From a virus, in the IMG/VR virus record IMGVR_UViG_3300028394_002818, positions 1 through 41,501 of that record: a DNA stretch of 41,501 nucleotides; one strand, 5' to 3'. The notes beneath the pieces are model-generated. The model did not search any database. It was not told where the DNA came from and saw only the letters and a list, made by a program, of their open reading frames with translations. Numbering within the stretch: the stretch's first letter is position 1; every line of letters begins with the position of its first letter. Positions 1 to 6,602 of this stretch are shown piece by piece. The position numbers were made by a program, and so were the translations under genes.

Positions 1-285
1 TTCACAGTCCCTAGAAGATAAAGCTCGTTGATAGTTTTCTAAATACTTGCGAAAATGTTGACTACGAAGTCTACGAAGTTCAATGTTTAAGTACTCAAGG
101 ATACCTTCAATTTCTTGAAGTTGATTAAAACGTTCTTCCACGATGCCGGGCATTTGCGAACTTGCCTTCTCGATGTTACCCGCTATGCGGACATCTTGTT
201 TTGCTTCGATTAACTCAGCTTCATAATAGGCCGCAGCATCTGGAATGTTGCTTATATCTTTACTAACCTTGTCGTACCAATTCAT
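1..285 (-). CDS. uvsY: UvsY-like recombination mediator (C-terminus cut by window edge)
   Basis: The 95 visible codons start at the ATG directly abutting the stop of the upstream small gene and run off the window. UvsY loads UvsX recombinase onto ssDNA covered by gp32. The visible part is helical and charged, and its last stretch (LNIELRRLRSQHFRKY then RALSSRD) resembles the conserved C-terminal region of UvsY in T4-like marine phages. Its place as last gene of a gp32-uvsX-small-uvsY operon supports the call. The assignment rests on context plus a remembered family pattern, not on an alignment. Confidence 0.72.
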   Translation of the reverse strand, partial: MNWYDKVSKDISNIPDAAAYYEAELIEAKQDVRIAGNIEKASSQMPGIVEERFNQLQEIEGILEYLNIELRRLRSQHFRKYLENYQRALSSRDCE

Positions 286-519
286 TTATTCCTCTTCATC
301 GTAGCTGTCTACATCTTCTTCGATTTCTTCACCGTCGATGGCGTATGTGATAGCTTCGTCAAGAAAAGGATCGACTCCTTGCAGACTGTCCAACACACTT
401 TCTTTGATACCATAATCCAACAATGTGTTTACGAAATCAGTGGCCACATCCGGTCTTTGTTTTTCAGGGATATGTCCAATTACCACATGCCATAGGTCAG
501 CAATTAAATCTTCTTTCAT
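286..519 (-). CDS. Small acidic conserved phage protein between uvsX and uvsY
   Basis: This is a 77-aa protein with a strongly acidic C-terminus (EEIEEDVDSYDEEE). Its ATG overlaps the uvsX stop codon (ATGA), which suggests translational coupling, and its stop abuts the uvsY start. An acidic protein of similar size sits at this position in marine T4-like phages as far as I recall. Its function is unknown, and a role with the UvsX/UvsY presynaptic complex is only a guess from position. Confidence 0.75.
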   Translation of the reverse strand: MKEDLIADLWHVVIGHIPEKQRPDVATDFVNTLLDYGIKESVLDSLQGVDPFLDEAITYAIDGEEIEEDVDSYDEEE

Positions 520-1595
520 TGAGCTTCCTCCAAGTCTGGTTCAACTGTAGTAGTTATCTCAGATGTGGCGATTTCACCGTATTTAGAAATGTCTGCCATA
601 GCAATGTCTAACCCGTCTTTCTCATTTCGTTCCCAAGCCTTGCGGAACTGTTTGATAATCTCACCGTCTTTGGTAGTATATACAAGGCTGTTACCTTCTT
701 TCTTAAGCATACCTTTGGCTTCAAACAAGTCGACTAATCCACTATATGGACTCATACCTGTTTCATAAGGAATCTCAACCTGCACACTTTCAAAAGGTTT
801 TGCATAACGAGTTTTCATGATCTTACAAGCGGCACGAATACCTTGCACAGTTGTGGTCTTATTACCATCCGCATCAAGCTTCAGCTTTAGCTTACGCATG
901 GCCACAACAATACTTGATGCATAGATAAAGCCCTGCCCACCGCTGATCTTGTCATCTGGATCAAACATGTCTTGACTTGCATATGTATGATTGGTACATA
1001 CCATACCAATATTGTATGCTCCGAACATGTTAACGCAGTTGCGAACCAGTGCTGTAAGTGCTTTAGGTTTACGACCCATGTCACCTTTCATATCCCCGGC
1101 TTGAAACTGGTTAACATCAGTAGGGGTCAGTAACATGCCTAATGAATCTATGATAAACAAGATCTTAGGACGATCTGCTTCATCCATGGTTTTATATTCT
1201 GCAATGAACTCTGTGATAGTCTTTGCCACATCGTCGATCATGGCCATGTTAAGTTTCAACAACTTGTCTGGACTTGTATCTACACCAAGAGCGTGTAGCC
1301 ATTTTTCATCAAGGGCATTTTCTGTATCAATCAAGATAGGATAGATACCGGCTTTCTGTGCATTTGCTACAAGATTACCTGAACAGATAAAACTTTTGCC
1401 TGCACCACTTTCGCCTGCAAACACAGTGACTTTACCTAGTGGAATCCCTCGATCAAAATATCCGCTGATGAGATAGTTTAATGCGTAGTTGTTTGTACTA
1501 ACCCAGTCTGTTGGGTCGTTAAAGCCAATACTTAAACCGTCAATAGATTTAGTAATTGACTTTCTAAATTTAGAAATATCAAATGCTTTTGCCAT
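516..1595 (-). CDS. uvsX: UvsX RecA-like recombinase
   Basis: This 359-aa protein is a DNA strand-exchange ATPase used for recombination-dependent replication and repair. The Walker A box GESGAGKS is at residues 61-68 and a Walker B-like ILFIID at 145-150. The region around residues 219-235 (CTNHTY...DKISGGQG) matches the RecA/UvsX pattern that includes the DNA-binding loop. The length is slightly below T4 UvsX (about 390 aa). It is the third gene of the minus-strand cassette led by gp32 and is followed by an overlapping small gene and uvsY. The start is two bases downstream of the preceding stop. Confidence 0.97.
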   Translation of the reverse strand: MAKAFDISKFRKSITKSIDGLSIGFNDPTDWVSTNNYALNYLISGYFDRGIPLGKVTVFAGESGAGKSFICSGNLVANAQKAGIYPILIDTENALDEKWLHALGVDTSPDKLLKLNMAMIDDVAKTITEFIAEYKTMDEADRPKILFIIDSLGMLLTPTDVNQFQAGDMKGDMGRKPKALTALVRNCVNMFGAYNIGMVCTNHTYASQDMFDPDDKISGGQGFIYASSIVVAMRKLKLKLDADGNKTTTVQGIRAACKIMKTRYAKPFESVQVEIPYETGMSPYSGLVDLFEAKGMLKKEGNSLVYTTKDGEIIKQFRKAWERNEKDGLDIAMADISKYGEIATSEITTTVEPDLEEAQ

Positions 1596-1596
1596 A

Positions 1597-1788
1597 TTAA
1601 TTGTCCAAATCCATTGTGTTCCATTCTTTAATTACAGCAAGAAGTTCTTCTTCTGTATTGCAGACAGTCTTGGTAGTTTTCCATTCTTCTTTTTTATCAC
1701 GCCCACCAATTTCAACCATCCATGCGTTGTCATAACGATTGATAGTAATTGATTCGTTTACTTTTGCTAGTTTAGTTAGTTTTGCCAT
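1597..1788 (-). CDS. Small hypothetical protein upstream of uvsX
   Basis: The protein has 63 aa from the preferred ATG at 1788, which has AGGA about ten bases upstream; a longer reading from 1833 lacks such a site. The sequence begins MAKLTKLAKVNESIT and ends with a short acidic tail (NTMDLDN). It has no recognised domain. It lies one base before uvsX and 61 bases after gp32 and is probably co-transcribed with them. Confidence 0.7.
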   Translation of the reverse strand: MAKLTKLAKVNESITINRYDNAWMVEIGGRDKKEEWKTTKTVCNTEEELLAVIKEWNTMDLDN

Positions 1789-1849
1789 TATTATTTTCCT
1801 AGAAATGAAAGAGAGTGCGAGATTACCCCGCACTCTATGTTTAGCTCAA

Positions 1850-2830
1850 TTACTTCTGACGATTGCGAATCATGGCAAGGATGTCTTGCGCACGACTAGC
1901 ACCATCAGCTGATGCTGGAGTTGCCGCTGGTGCAGCCTTAGCTGCCGGAGCAGGCTCTTCATCAAAATCTTCACTGGCCTTGGCAGCTGGTGTTGATGTG
2001 TTAGCTGTTGCACGATGTGGATCGCCTGTTGCGGATCCCATACCTGCTGGTTTGAAGTATTGACCCCAACGATCCATGTCGTAGGCCTCGCCATCGACAG
2101 ATGCTTCAAACATTTCTTTCATTACCTTGAGTTCTACATCAGTAGGTTTCTTAGGTAGGAAATCGCTCAAATTAAACAAGCCGTGAGCTTCGATGGCCGC
2201 TGCTTCAACTTCCGTTAAAGAACGTTCACGACGACTCCATTTAGAAGTAGAGTAGTCAGCAAAGCCACCTTTCGATGTCTTAGCAATACGGAAGTCTACA
2301 CCCTTGAGGTAGTCAGTTGGCAATTCTTCCAACTCTGGATCCATTAATGCCGAACGGATAATTTGATAGATTTGAGGTCCAATAATAAATCTACGGATTG
2401 GATTCTCCGGCTGTTTATCTTCCTTAATAGGATCTTCAACAACAAAGCCTTGGAAAATGTATGAACGCTTTTTCCAGTACTTACGACCCATCTCTTCTAA
2501 TGATTTATCTTTGAACCAACCACGCACTTCGCTAAGGATTGGGCAAACTGTACCGTCGTTGTACATTTCAACGCAAGGAACTTGCACCTGAACTGGACGA
2601 CTGTCTGTTTCACCTTTGATACCTGCGAACGGCAATTTGATCATTGCACGTTCTACCCAGAAAAACGTATTGGCTGAATTGCCATCGGGTAGTAAACGGA
2701 TAACCGCTTCCTTGCCTTCTTGCATGTTCCAATGTGGGTAAATTGCGTTGTCTCCACCGCCTGTGGATTGTCCGGTGGACTTTGATTGTGCTTCTTGAAG
2801 TTTCGCACGGATTTCTGCTAATGATGCCAT
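1850..2830 (-). CDS. 32: gp32-like single-stranded DNA-binding protein
   Basis: This 326-aa protein cooperatively coats ssDNA and organises the replisome and UvsX filaments. The core (HWNMQEGKEAVIRLLPDG near 33-50, then RKYWKKRSYIFQGFVVEDP) is the marine T4-like gp32 pattern. The C-terminal tail from about residue 270 is Ala/Pro-rich with an acidic patch (EDFDEEPAPA), as expected for the protein-interaction tail. T4 gp32 binds zinc through one His and three Cys; here Cys86 and Cys96 are visible but the position matching the last T4 Cys is Leu99 (CPIL), so the zinc site looks incomplete. AGGAGG precedes the ATG. Confidence 0.95.
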   Translation of the reverse strand: MASLAEIRAKLQEAQSKSTGQSTGGGDNAIYPHWNMQEGKEAVIRLLPDGNSANTFFWVERAMIKLPFAGIKGETDSRPVQVQVPCVEMYNDGTVCPILSEVRGWFKDKSLEEMGRKYWKKRSYIFQGFVVEDPIKEDKQPENPIRRFIIGPQIYQIIRSALMDPELEELPTDYLKGVDFRIAKTSKGGFADYSTSKWSRRERSLTEVEAAAIEAHGLFNLSDFLPKKPTDVELKVMKEMFEASVDGEAYDMDRWGQYFKPAGMGSATGDPHRATANTSTPAAKASEDFDEEPAPAAKAAPAATPASADGASRAQDILAMIRNRQK

Positions 2831-2835
2831 TTTAA

Positions 2836-2872
2836 ATGCCTCCTATGTTATGCCTAAAATGTTTATATGCCT
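2836..2872 (-). promoter_or_regulatory. Possible gp32 translational operator (three AGGCAT repeats)
   Basis: The mRNA-sense leader of gene 32 carries AGGCAT three times (2872-2867, 2855-2850, 2841-2836) in an A/U-rich stretch reaching the ribosome binding site; the last copy overlaps AGGAGG. T4 gp32 represses its own translation by binding an A/U-rich leader that spans the RBS. A similar role here is an inference. Confidence 0.35.
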
Positions 2873-2886
2873 TATGCACATGTATT

Positions 2887-2915
2887 ATTATGCGCTTTTT
2901 ATTTAGCAAGGTCAA
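2887..2915 (-). promoter_or_regulatory. Sigma70-type promoter of the gp32-uvsX-uvsY operon
   Basis: TTGACC (2915-2910) and CATAAT (2892-2887) are separated by exactly 17 bases. This host-type promoter fits early expression of replication genes. Confidence 0.75.
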
Positions 2916-2951
2916 TGATTATCTGCTACTTTTTTGACTTATTTTGCCAAT

Positions 2952-2976
2952 AAAAAAGCCCACGGCTTAACCGTGG
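2952..2976 (-). terminator. Intrinsic terminator, minus strand
   Basis: The stem CCACGG/CCGTGG (2960-2965 with 2971-2976) is followed on the minus strand by a six-T run (2957-2952). It lies just upstream of the gp32 promoter and would insulate it from minus-strand read-through. Confidence 0.7.
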
Positions 2977-2984
2977 ACAAGTTT

Positions 2985-3058
2985 TGAGCTAAATAATATT
3001 ACAAAACATACTCTGCTTCTTGCACATCCATTGTATGTCCATTGAGGATCTTACAATG
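2985..3058 (+). repeat. Duplicated late promoter and leader, copy 1 (copy 2 at 4210-4284)
   Basis: From the late box to the ATG, this leader is nearly identical to the one before the second fibre gene (shared blocks include CATACTCTGCTTCTTGCACA and TCCATTGTATGTCCATT). Both end in a GAGGATC or AAGGATC ribosome binding site seven bases before ATG. The conservation covers promoter, untranslated leader and N-terminal codons. Confidence 0.85.
2988..2995 (+). promoter_or_regulatory. T4-type late promoter (GCTAAATA)
   Basis: The octamer GCTAAATA matches the T4 late box TATAAATA at its last six bases. It sits 60 bases before the fibre gene start, in a leader duplicated upstream of the second fibre gene. 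Confidence 0.6.
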
Positions 3059-3724
3059 ACAACTCGCAAACTCACTACCAAAGCCATTGCCAAATCGGCC
3101 AGCACTTATATAGGCAAAGCAGGCGAATTATTCTACGATACTGCCACAGCAAGTCTTAAAATATCAAACGGTACTACGCCCGGTGGAGCAACTCTTAGCA
3201 CTGATGGAAGTGGTGGTGGTTCAGTAACACTAACAAACGGTGCAGTGATAAAAGATACAGCGGCAAATGCAGTGGCATTTGGTAACGCGGCCGGTCAAAC
3301 TTCACAAGGTGGTGGTGCAGTGGCCGTTGGTATCGAGGCTGGAAAAACTACACAAGGTGATAGTGCAGTGGCCATTGGTAATATTGCTGGAACAACCACA
3401 CAAGGCACGGCGGCAGTGGCCGTTGGCACAGCCGCCGGTCAAACCACACAAGGTGCTGGTGCAGTGGCCGTTGGTTTTGGTGCTGGCCAAACCACTCAAG
3501 GCGCAGGGGCAGTTGCCATTGGTCAAGGCGCAGGCGCAACTGCTCAAGGCGCCAGATCAATCATCATCAATGCCAGTGGCGCTGCCTTGAATCAAACAAC
3601 AACCGATACATTCACAGTGAAACCTGTGCGTGATGGTGGCGCCGCAAGTGGTATGGCCGCTGCCGGATTTAAACCCTGTTATTATAATCCAACAACTGGT
3701 GAATTTGTCTACGCAAGCTCATAA
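3056..3724 (+). CDS. Beta-roll fibre-like protein A (6 repeats)
   Basis: This 222-aa protein starts at the ATG at 3056, chosen for the GAGGATC site; a start 12 codons upstream lacks one. Residues 1-71 are a head domain (ending VIKDTAANAVAF), followed by six 16-residue repeats of the type AVAxGxxAGxTTQGxx. After these come SIIINASG and a C-terminal cap with TFTVKPVRDGG and YYNPTTGEFVY. Repeats of this kind form the left-handed parallel beta-roll of YadA-type adhesin heads. With a late promoter, this fits a virion fibre or decoration protein. It is a close paralogue of the gene at 4282. Confidence 0.8.
   Translation: MTTRKLTTKAIAKSASTYIGKAGELFYDTATASLKISNGTTPGGATLSTDGSGGGSVTLTNGAVIKDTAANAVAFGNAAGQTSQGGGAVAVGIEAGKTTQGDSAVAIGNIAGTTTQGTAAVAVGTAAGQTTQGAGAVAVGFGAGQTTQGAGAVAIGQGAGATAQGARSIIINASGAALNQTTTDTFTVKPVRDGGAASGMAAAGFKPCYYNPTTGEFVYASS
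3269..3556 (+). repeat. Six tandem 48-bp repeats encoding 16-aa beta-roll units
   Basis: The six units encode 16-residue blocks beginning AVAF, AVAV, AVAI, AVAV, AVAV and AVAI. The DNA motif GCAGTGGCC recurs at 48-bp spacing, so unit gain or loss by recombination is plausible. Confidence 0.9.
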
Positions 3725-3738
3725 TTATTCACACCCAT

Positions 3739-3769
3739 AAAAAAGCCCAGCTTATGCCTGGGCTTTTTT
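3739..3769. terminator. Bidirectional intrinsic terminator
   Basis: The stem GCCCAG/CTGGGC (3745-3750 with 3758-3763) is flanked by A6 and T6, so it works on either strand. It ends fibre gene A and also contains the stop codon of the minus-strand fragment that reads toward it. Confidence 0.85.
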
Positions 3770-3928
3770 GTATGCAGCCATTGCTCTTTGTCTAGCTAGC
3801 CATAATCTAAACTTCACATAGTCTGATAGTTCATCTTTAACTACCTTACCAAAATTTCTGCTTTTTAGATTACGACCAAAAGTGACCTCATCGTCTATTA
3901 TGAGGTCACTGCCGTCTAAGTCAAATTT
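3752..3928 (-). pseudogene. Headless coding remnant, C-terminal part of a phage protein
   Basis: The minus strand has an open frame of 58 codons that looks protein-coding (for example SRNFGKVVKDELSDYVKF and RLWLARQRAMAAYKK) but has no ATG, GTG or TTG start with an RBS. Upstream the frame merely runs under the 66-aa gene as a shadow. The region also contains the terminator of that gene. It may be the 3' end of a gene whose front was replaced by the 66-aa gene and its terminator. A rare start codon or a frameshift are alternatives. Confidence 0.4.
3878..3909 (-). terminator. Intrinsic terminator of the small secreted protein gene
   Basis: A perfect 10-bp inverted repeat (GTGACCTCAT with ATGAGGTCAC, eight-base loop) is followed on the minus strand by TTTT. 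It lies about 20 bases past the stop of the 66-aa gene. Confidence 0.75.
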
Positions 3929-4127
3929 ACTTTGCTGGGGTAGCAGGCTTTGCGTCTGCTTTAGGTGCGTCCTTCTTTGCACCGTCACTTTTTGCAGGCT
4001 TTTTCTCGTCCTTCTTGGCTTCCACTTTGGCTGGCGCGGCTGCTGGAGTTGCTGGTGCCTTAGCTGGTTCAGCGGCAAATACAGTTGCGGCAAACATTGC
4101 GGCGATTAGGGTTGCGATAGCTTTCAT
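3927..4127 (-). CDS. Small secreted Ala/Lys/Pro-rich protein
   Basis: This 66-aa protein has a clear signal peptide (MKAIATLIAAMFAATVFA, cleavage near AFA-AEP). The rest is low-complexity Lys/Ala/Pro/Asp, a histone-H1-like composition. AAGGAAA lies nine bases before the ATG and a strong terminator follows. Such short exported Lys/Ala-rich proteins are common in proteobacterial genomes, so it may be host-derived. If exported it would act in the periplasm or at the envelope, but its role is unknown. Confidence 0.8.
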   Translation of the reverse strand: MKAIATLIAAMFAATVFAAEPAKAPATPAAAPAKVEAKKDEKKPAKSDGAKKDAPKADAKPATPAK

Positions 4128-4212
4128 GTTAAAGTTTCCTTAGGTTAGTGTAGGAATTTATACCCTACATATATATAACGCCTTATAGTTACCGCCCGTT
4201 GACATCTTTTGA

Positions 4213-4220
4213 GCTAAATA
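4213..4220 (+). promoter_or_regulatory. T4-type late promoter (GCTAAATA), second copy
   Basis: The octamer and its leader duplicate those before fibre gene A. A TTGACA at 4199 lies just upstream, but no convincing -10 box is paired with it. Confidence 0.6.
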
Positions 4221-4281
4221 CTACTACAAAAACATACTCTGCTTCTTGCACATCCATTGTATGTCCATTAAGGATCTTACA

Positions 4282-5142
4282 ATGACAGCACGTAAACTCA
4301 GTACCAAAGCCATTGCCAAATCAGCCAGCACTTATATAGGTAAGGAAGGCGAATTATTCTACGATACTGTAACAGCAACTCTTAAAATATCAAACGGTAC
4401 TACGCCCGGTGGAGCGACACTTAGCACTGACGGAAGTGGCGGTGGTTCAGTAACATTAACAAACGGTGCAGTGATAAAAGATACCGCGGGTGATGCAGTG
4501 GCATTTGGTCAAAGTGCTGGATTAACCTCACAAGGCACTTACTCAGTGGCCATTGGTTTTCTTGCTGGGACAACCTCACAAGGTATTACCGCAGTGGCCG
4601 TTGGTCCAGCCGCTGGTGCAAACTCACAAGGCAATTCAGCAGTGGCCGTTGGTTATGGTGCTGGCAACCAAAATCAACTTGCGTCAGCAGTGGCCATTGG
4701 TAAGCAGGCGGGAGAGACTTCACAAGGTGTCAATACAGTGGCCATTGGTCCCGAAGCTGGACGAGACACACAAGGCTCCGAATCAGTGGCCATTGGTTTT
4801 GGTGCTGGAAAAACCACACAAGGTGCTTTTAGTGTAGCAGTTGGTCTCAATGCTGGCCAAACCAGTCAAGGCAACACAGCAGTGGCACTCGGTTACAACG
4901 CTGGATTAACCTCACAAGGTGCCTCAGCAGTGGCCATTGGCTTTTATGCTGGTGCAACCTCACAAGGCGCCAACTCAATCATTATTAATGGCACTGGCCT
5001 TGCCTTGAATCAAACCACTGCCAGCACATTCACTGTAAAACCTGTGCGTGATGGTGGATCGGCTGCTGGCATGGCCGCGGCTGGATTTAGACCCACATAC
5101 TATAATCCCACAACTGGTGAGTTTGTCTACTCCAGTTCATAA
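4282..5142 (+). CDS. Beta-roll fibre-like protein B (10 repeats)
   Basis: This 286-aa paralogue of the 3056 gene has a nearly identical N-terminal domain and C-terminal cap (TFTVKPVRDGG, YYNPTTGEFVY) but ten rather than six 16-residue beta-roll units, with more divergent variable positions. The start follows the AAGGATC site. A virion fibre or decoration protein is inferred from the YadA-head-like repeats and late promoter. The constant ends and variable middle suggest the pair diversifies by changes in repeat number. Confidence 0.8.
   Translation: MTARKLSTKAIAKSASTYIGKEGELFYDTVTATLKISNGTTPGGATLSTDGSGGGSVTLTNGAVIKDTAGDAVAFGQSAGLTSQGTYSVAIGFLAGTTSQGITAVAVGPAAGANSQGNSAVAVGYGAGNQNQLASAVAIGKQAGETSQGVNTVAIGPEAGRDTQGSESVAIGFGAGKTTQGAFSVAVGLNAGQTSQGNTAVALGYNAGLTSQGASAVAIGFYAGATSQGANSIIINGTGLALNQTTASTFTVKPVRDGGSAAGMAAAGFRPTYYNPTTGEFVYSSS
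4495..4974 (+). repeat. Ten tandem 48-bp repeats encoding 16-aa beta-roll units
   Basis: Ten consecutive 16-residue units begin with (A/S/T)VA(F/I/V/L)G. The pattern is that of fibre gene A but with four more units and more sequence drift; one unit (GNQNQLAS) lacks the usual TSQG turn. Confidence 0.9.
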
Positions 5143-5155
5143 TTATTAGCCAAAT

Positions 5156-5175
5156 AAAAAGCACCCGAAGGTGCT
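5156..5175 (-). terminator. Intrinsic terminator of the 89-aa gene
   Basis: On the minus strand the stem AGCACC/GGTGCT closes a TTCG tetraloop and is followed by a T run (5160-5156). It lies about 35 bases after the stop of the minus-strand gene at 5212-5481. Confidence 0.75.
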
Positions 5176-5211
5176 AGTGAATGTTACGCTATTCTGGCGA
5201 TGAAGCTATGC

Positions 5212-5481
5212 TTACTTCTTTGTGCCTGTATTAACAAACCCATAGAACTTTTCAGCGGCTTCCATGATCTTGTCTAGACCTGGAAACTCTGGCATATCTA
5301 TTCTGGTAACAACTTGGCCAGTCTTTTCATCCTTGGCCACTGACATTTCCCAACCGCGGAACTTTGAGTGGTATTCTTCCATAACAGCGTCTTTGGCCAT
5401 GGCCAACACGTCTGTGCGGATCTCGTAACCGTTCTTGCTGAATTTAACTTCTGGTAGTTTTGGTGTTTCAAATTGTGACAT
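5212..5481 (-). CDS. Conserved phage hypothetical protein
   Basis: The protein has 89 aa from ATG 5481, chosen for CAGGAGATTATT just upstream; a longer reading to 5532 has no RBS. The sequence contains LPEVKFSKNGYEIRTDVLAM then FRGWEMSV and ends in a helical stretch. I recall similar short proteins in marine T4-like phages, but no function. A late box and a hairpin at the predicted 5' end precede it, and a terminator follows, so it is probably its own transcription unit. Confidence 0.7.
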   Translation of the reverse strand: MSQFETPKLPEVKFSKNGYEIRTDVLAMAKDAVMEEYHSKFRGWEMSVAKDEKTGQVVTRIDMPEFPGLDKIMEAAEKFYGFVNTGTKK

Positions 5482-5511
5482 AATAATCTCCTGTGTGTTA
5501 ATGTCTGTATC

Positions 5512-5541
5512 GACAGCAACTTTGCTGTCCATGTATTTATT
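5512..5541 (-). promoter_or_regulatory. Late promoter with 5'-terminal hairpin
   Basis: AATAAATA (5541-5534, minus) would start RNA at about 5528. A hairpin (GACAGC/GCTGTC, 5529-5512) begins within one base of that point. It is one of several late leaders with this layout. Confidence 0.55.
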
Positions 5542-5580
5542 ATACAGTGTTACGAACTGTGTGTAAAGCTGAATGACTTA

Positions 5581-6153
5581 TTAGCGAAACTTGTTTACTC
5601 TTTCTTTAACAAGTTTCACAACTGCATCACTCAGCACAACTTCATAGTGGTTACAGTCCACTTCTACCAGTTCCATATCTGCATGATGCCGTTGACTGGC
5701 GATAGTTACCACACCGTCGTTGGGCTCATGCATAAATGGGCTTTGCCCTTTCACAGTAACAATGTTGGTCCACGGATGCTGTATCTTGATACGTTTGGCC
5801 TGTTTCATAACCCACGAACTGGGCCCAATGTCACGCATTAGTCTGCTGAATGGCAAAAAGTATTGGGCATAATCCGCCACTTCGGCGCCACCATACGGAG
5901 TGCTTAATGTTACAGCACCTTTAATGACTTCTGGCATGGCATTAGCCAAGTGTAATGCGTAAATACCGCCTAGGCTGTGTGCAACAAACACCAAGTTCTT
6001 ATAGTTCTGCAATGTGGACTGCATGTCTTTTAGGTTATTTTCAAACCCATTGCGACTATCGTAGTTAATGTCTAGGCCCGTGCCCAGTTTACTTTTAATA
6101 TAATTGAAGCTTTCGCTTGTGGCATTAGCCCCGTGTATGTACACCAAGTTCAT
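5581..6153 (-). CDS. Alpha/beta-hydrolase, esterase or lipase-like
   Basis: This 190-aa protein begins MNLVYIHGANA (strand and oxyanion region HG). It has the nucleophile elbow AHSLGG near residue 65, a plausible acid in PNDGVVT, and a late His in CNHYEVV. This is the catalytic order of small serine esterases of the lipase/DUF676 kind. The substrate is unknown; lipid or capsular ester cleavage at lysis or adsorption is possible. The ATG at 6153 lies exactly where the late promoter GATAAATA (6166-6159) predicts transcription to begin, and no RBS is visible, so the message may be leaderless. Confidence 0.8.
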   Translation of the reverse strand: MNLVYIHGANATSESFNYIKSKLGTGLDINYDSRNGFENNLKDMQSTLQNYKNLVFVAHSLGGIYALHLANAMPEVIKGAVTLSTPYGGAEVADYAQYFLPFSRLMRDIGPSSWVMKQAKRIKIQHPWTNIVTVKGQSPFMHEPNDGVVTIASQRHHADMELVEVDCNHYEVVLSDAVVKLVKERVNKFR

Positions 6154-6158
6154 GCCAA

Positions 6159-6166
6159 TATTTATC
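6159..6166 (-). promoter_or_regulatory. T4-type late promoter of the esterase gene
   Basis: GATAAATA on the minus strand has its predicted +1 (13 bases from its first base) on the A of the ATG. It overlaps the stop codon of the upstream 39-aa gene. Confidence 0.6.
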
Positions 6167-6284
6167 AAGCGCCGTATACAGCTTTGGCTTCAGCAATTCT
6201 GCCCTGGCGAGCAAGACTAGCGGCAGCACGGGCTTGCCCAAATGCTTCTAAAAATGACCAGATTGAGTTGACGATTGTTTTCAT
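6165..6284 (-). CDS. 39-aa small protein
   Basis: The sequence starts MKTIVNSIWSFLEAFGQARA and ends AKAVYGA: a basic amphipathic helix rich in Ala and Arg. AAAGGAAAG precedes the ATG, and the start overlaps the stop of the upstream gene as ATGA. Short helical proteins of this look are frequent in Beta- and Gammaproteobacteria. No function is known. Confidence 0.7.
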   Translation of the reverse strand: MKTIVNSIWSFLEAFGQARAAASLARQGRIAEAKAVYGA

Positions 6285-6457
6285 AGATATCTTTCCTTTT
6301 GAGAGTTGAATTGTTGGATGTAGTTTTCCAACTGTGCGGCATCGGTAATGCCTTTGGTGCTTAGATACGCATCTAAACTTGATTGATAACTGCTGCCTGG
6401 AAACATCTCTGATAAGCGTTCCAGTATATTTTGCATTTTTTCTGATATGTATTTCAT
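6281..6457 (-). CDS. 58-aa small protein, possibly DUF3563-like
   Basis: The start at 6457 is preferred because of the AGGAAAG site; another in-frame ATG at 6493 lies eight bases after a late-promoter start predicted from GCTAAATA (6514-6507). The C-terminal half (LDAYLSTKGITDAAQLENYI) resembles the short DAYLxxxxDxxxLExxI motif of DUF3563-type proteins. That match is weak and from memory. The stop overlaps the next start (ATGA), so the two small genes are coupled. Confidence 0.6.
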   Translation of the reverse strand: MKYISEKMQNILERLSEMFPGSSYQSSLDAYLSTKGITDAAQLENYIQQFNSQKERYL

Positions 6458-6577
6458 TTTGCTTTCCTGTGTGTTAAGTGTGTAGCTACTCATGGTTTCT
6501 ACTGAGTATTTAGCAAGTATACATGGCACTGCAACATTTACCAAGTTATTTGATATTATTAATCAAACATAGTATAC

Positions 6578-6585
6578 TATAAATA
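6578..6585 (+). promoter_or_regulatory. Perfect T4-type late promoter TATAAATA
   Basis: This is an exact TATAAATA followed by C, 17 bases before the ATG at 6603. GGAAGATC between the two serves as a weak RBS. Confidence 0.75.
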
Positions 6586-6602
6586 CACTTGGAAGATCAT
6601 AT

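Noticed and set aside
3302-3590. Alternative reading frames through the fibre repeats
   Set aside because: Several long frames on both strands arise from the 48-bp periodicity; they lack starts with RBS and give odd Trp/Pro/Leu or Cys-rich proteins.
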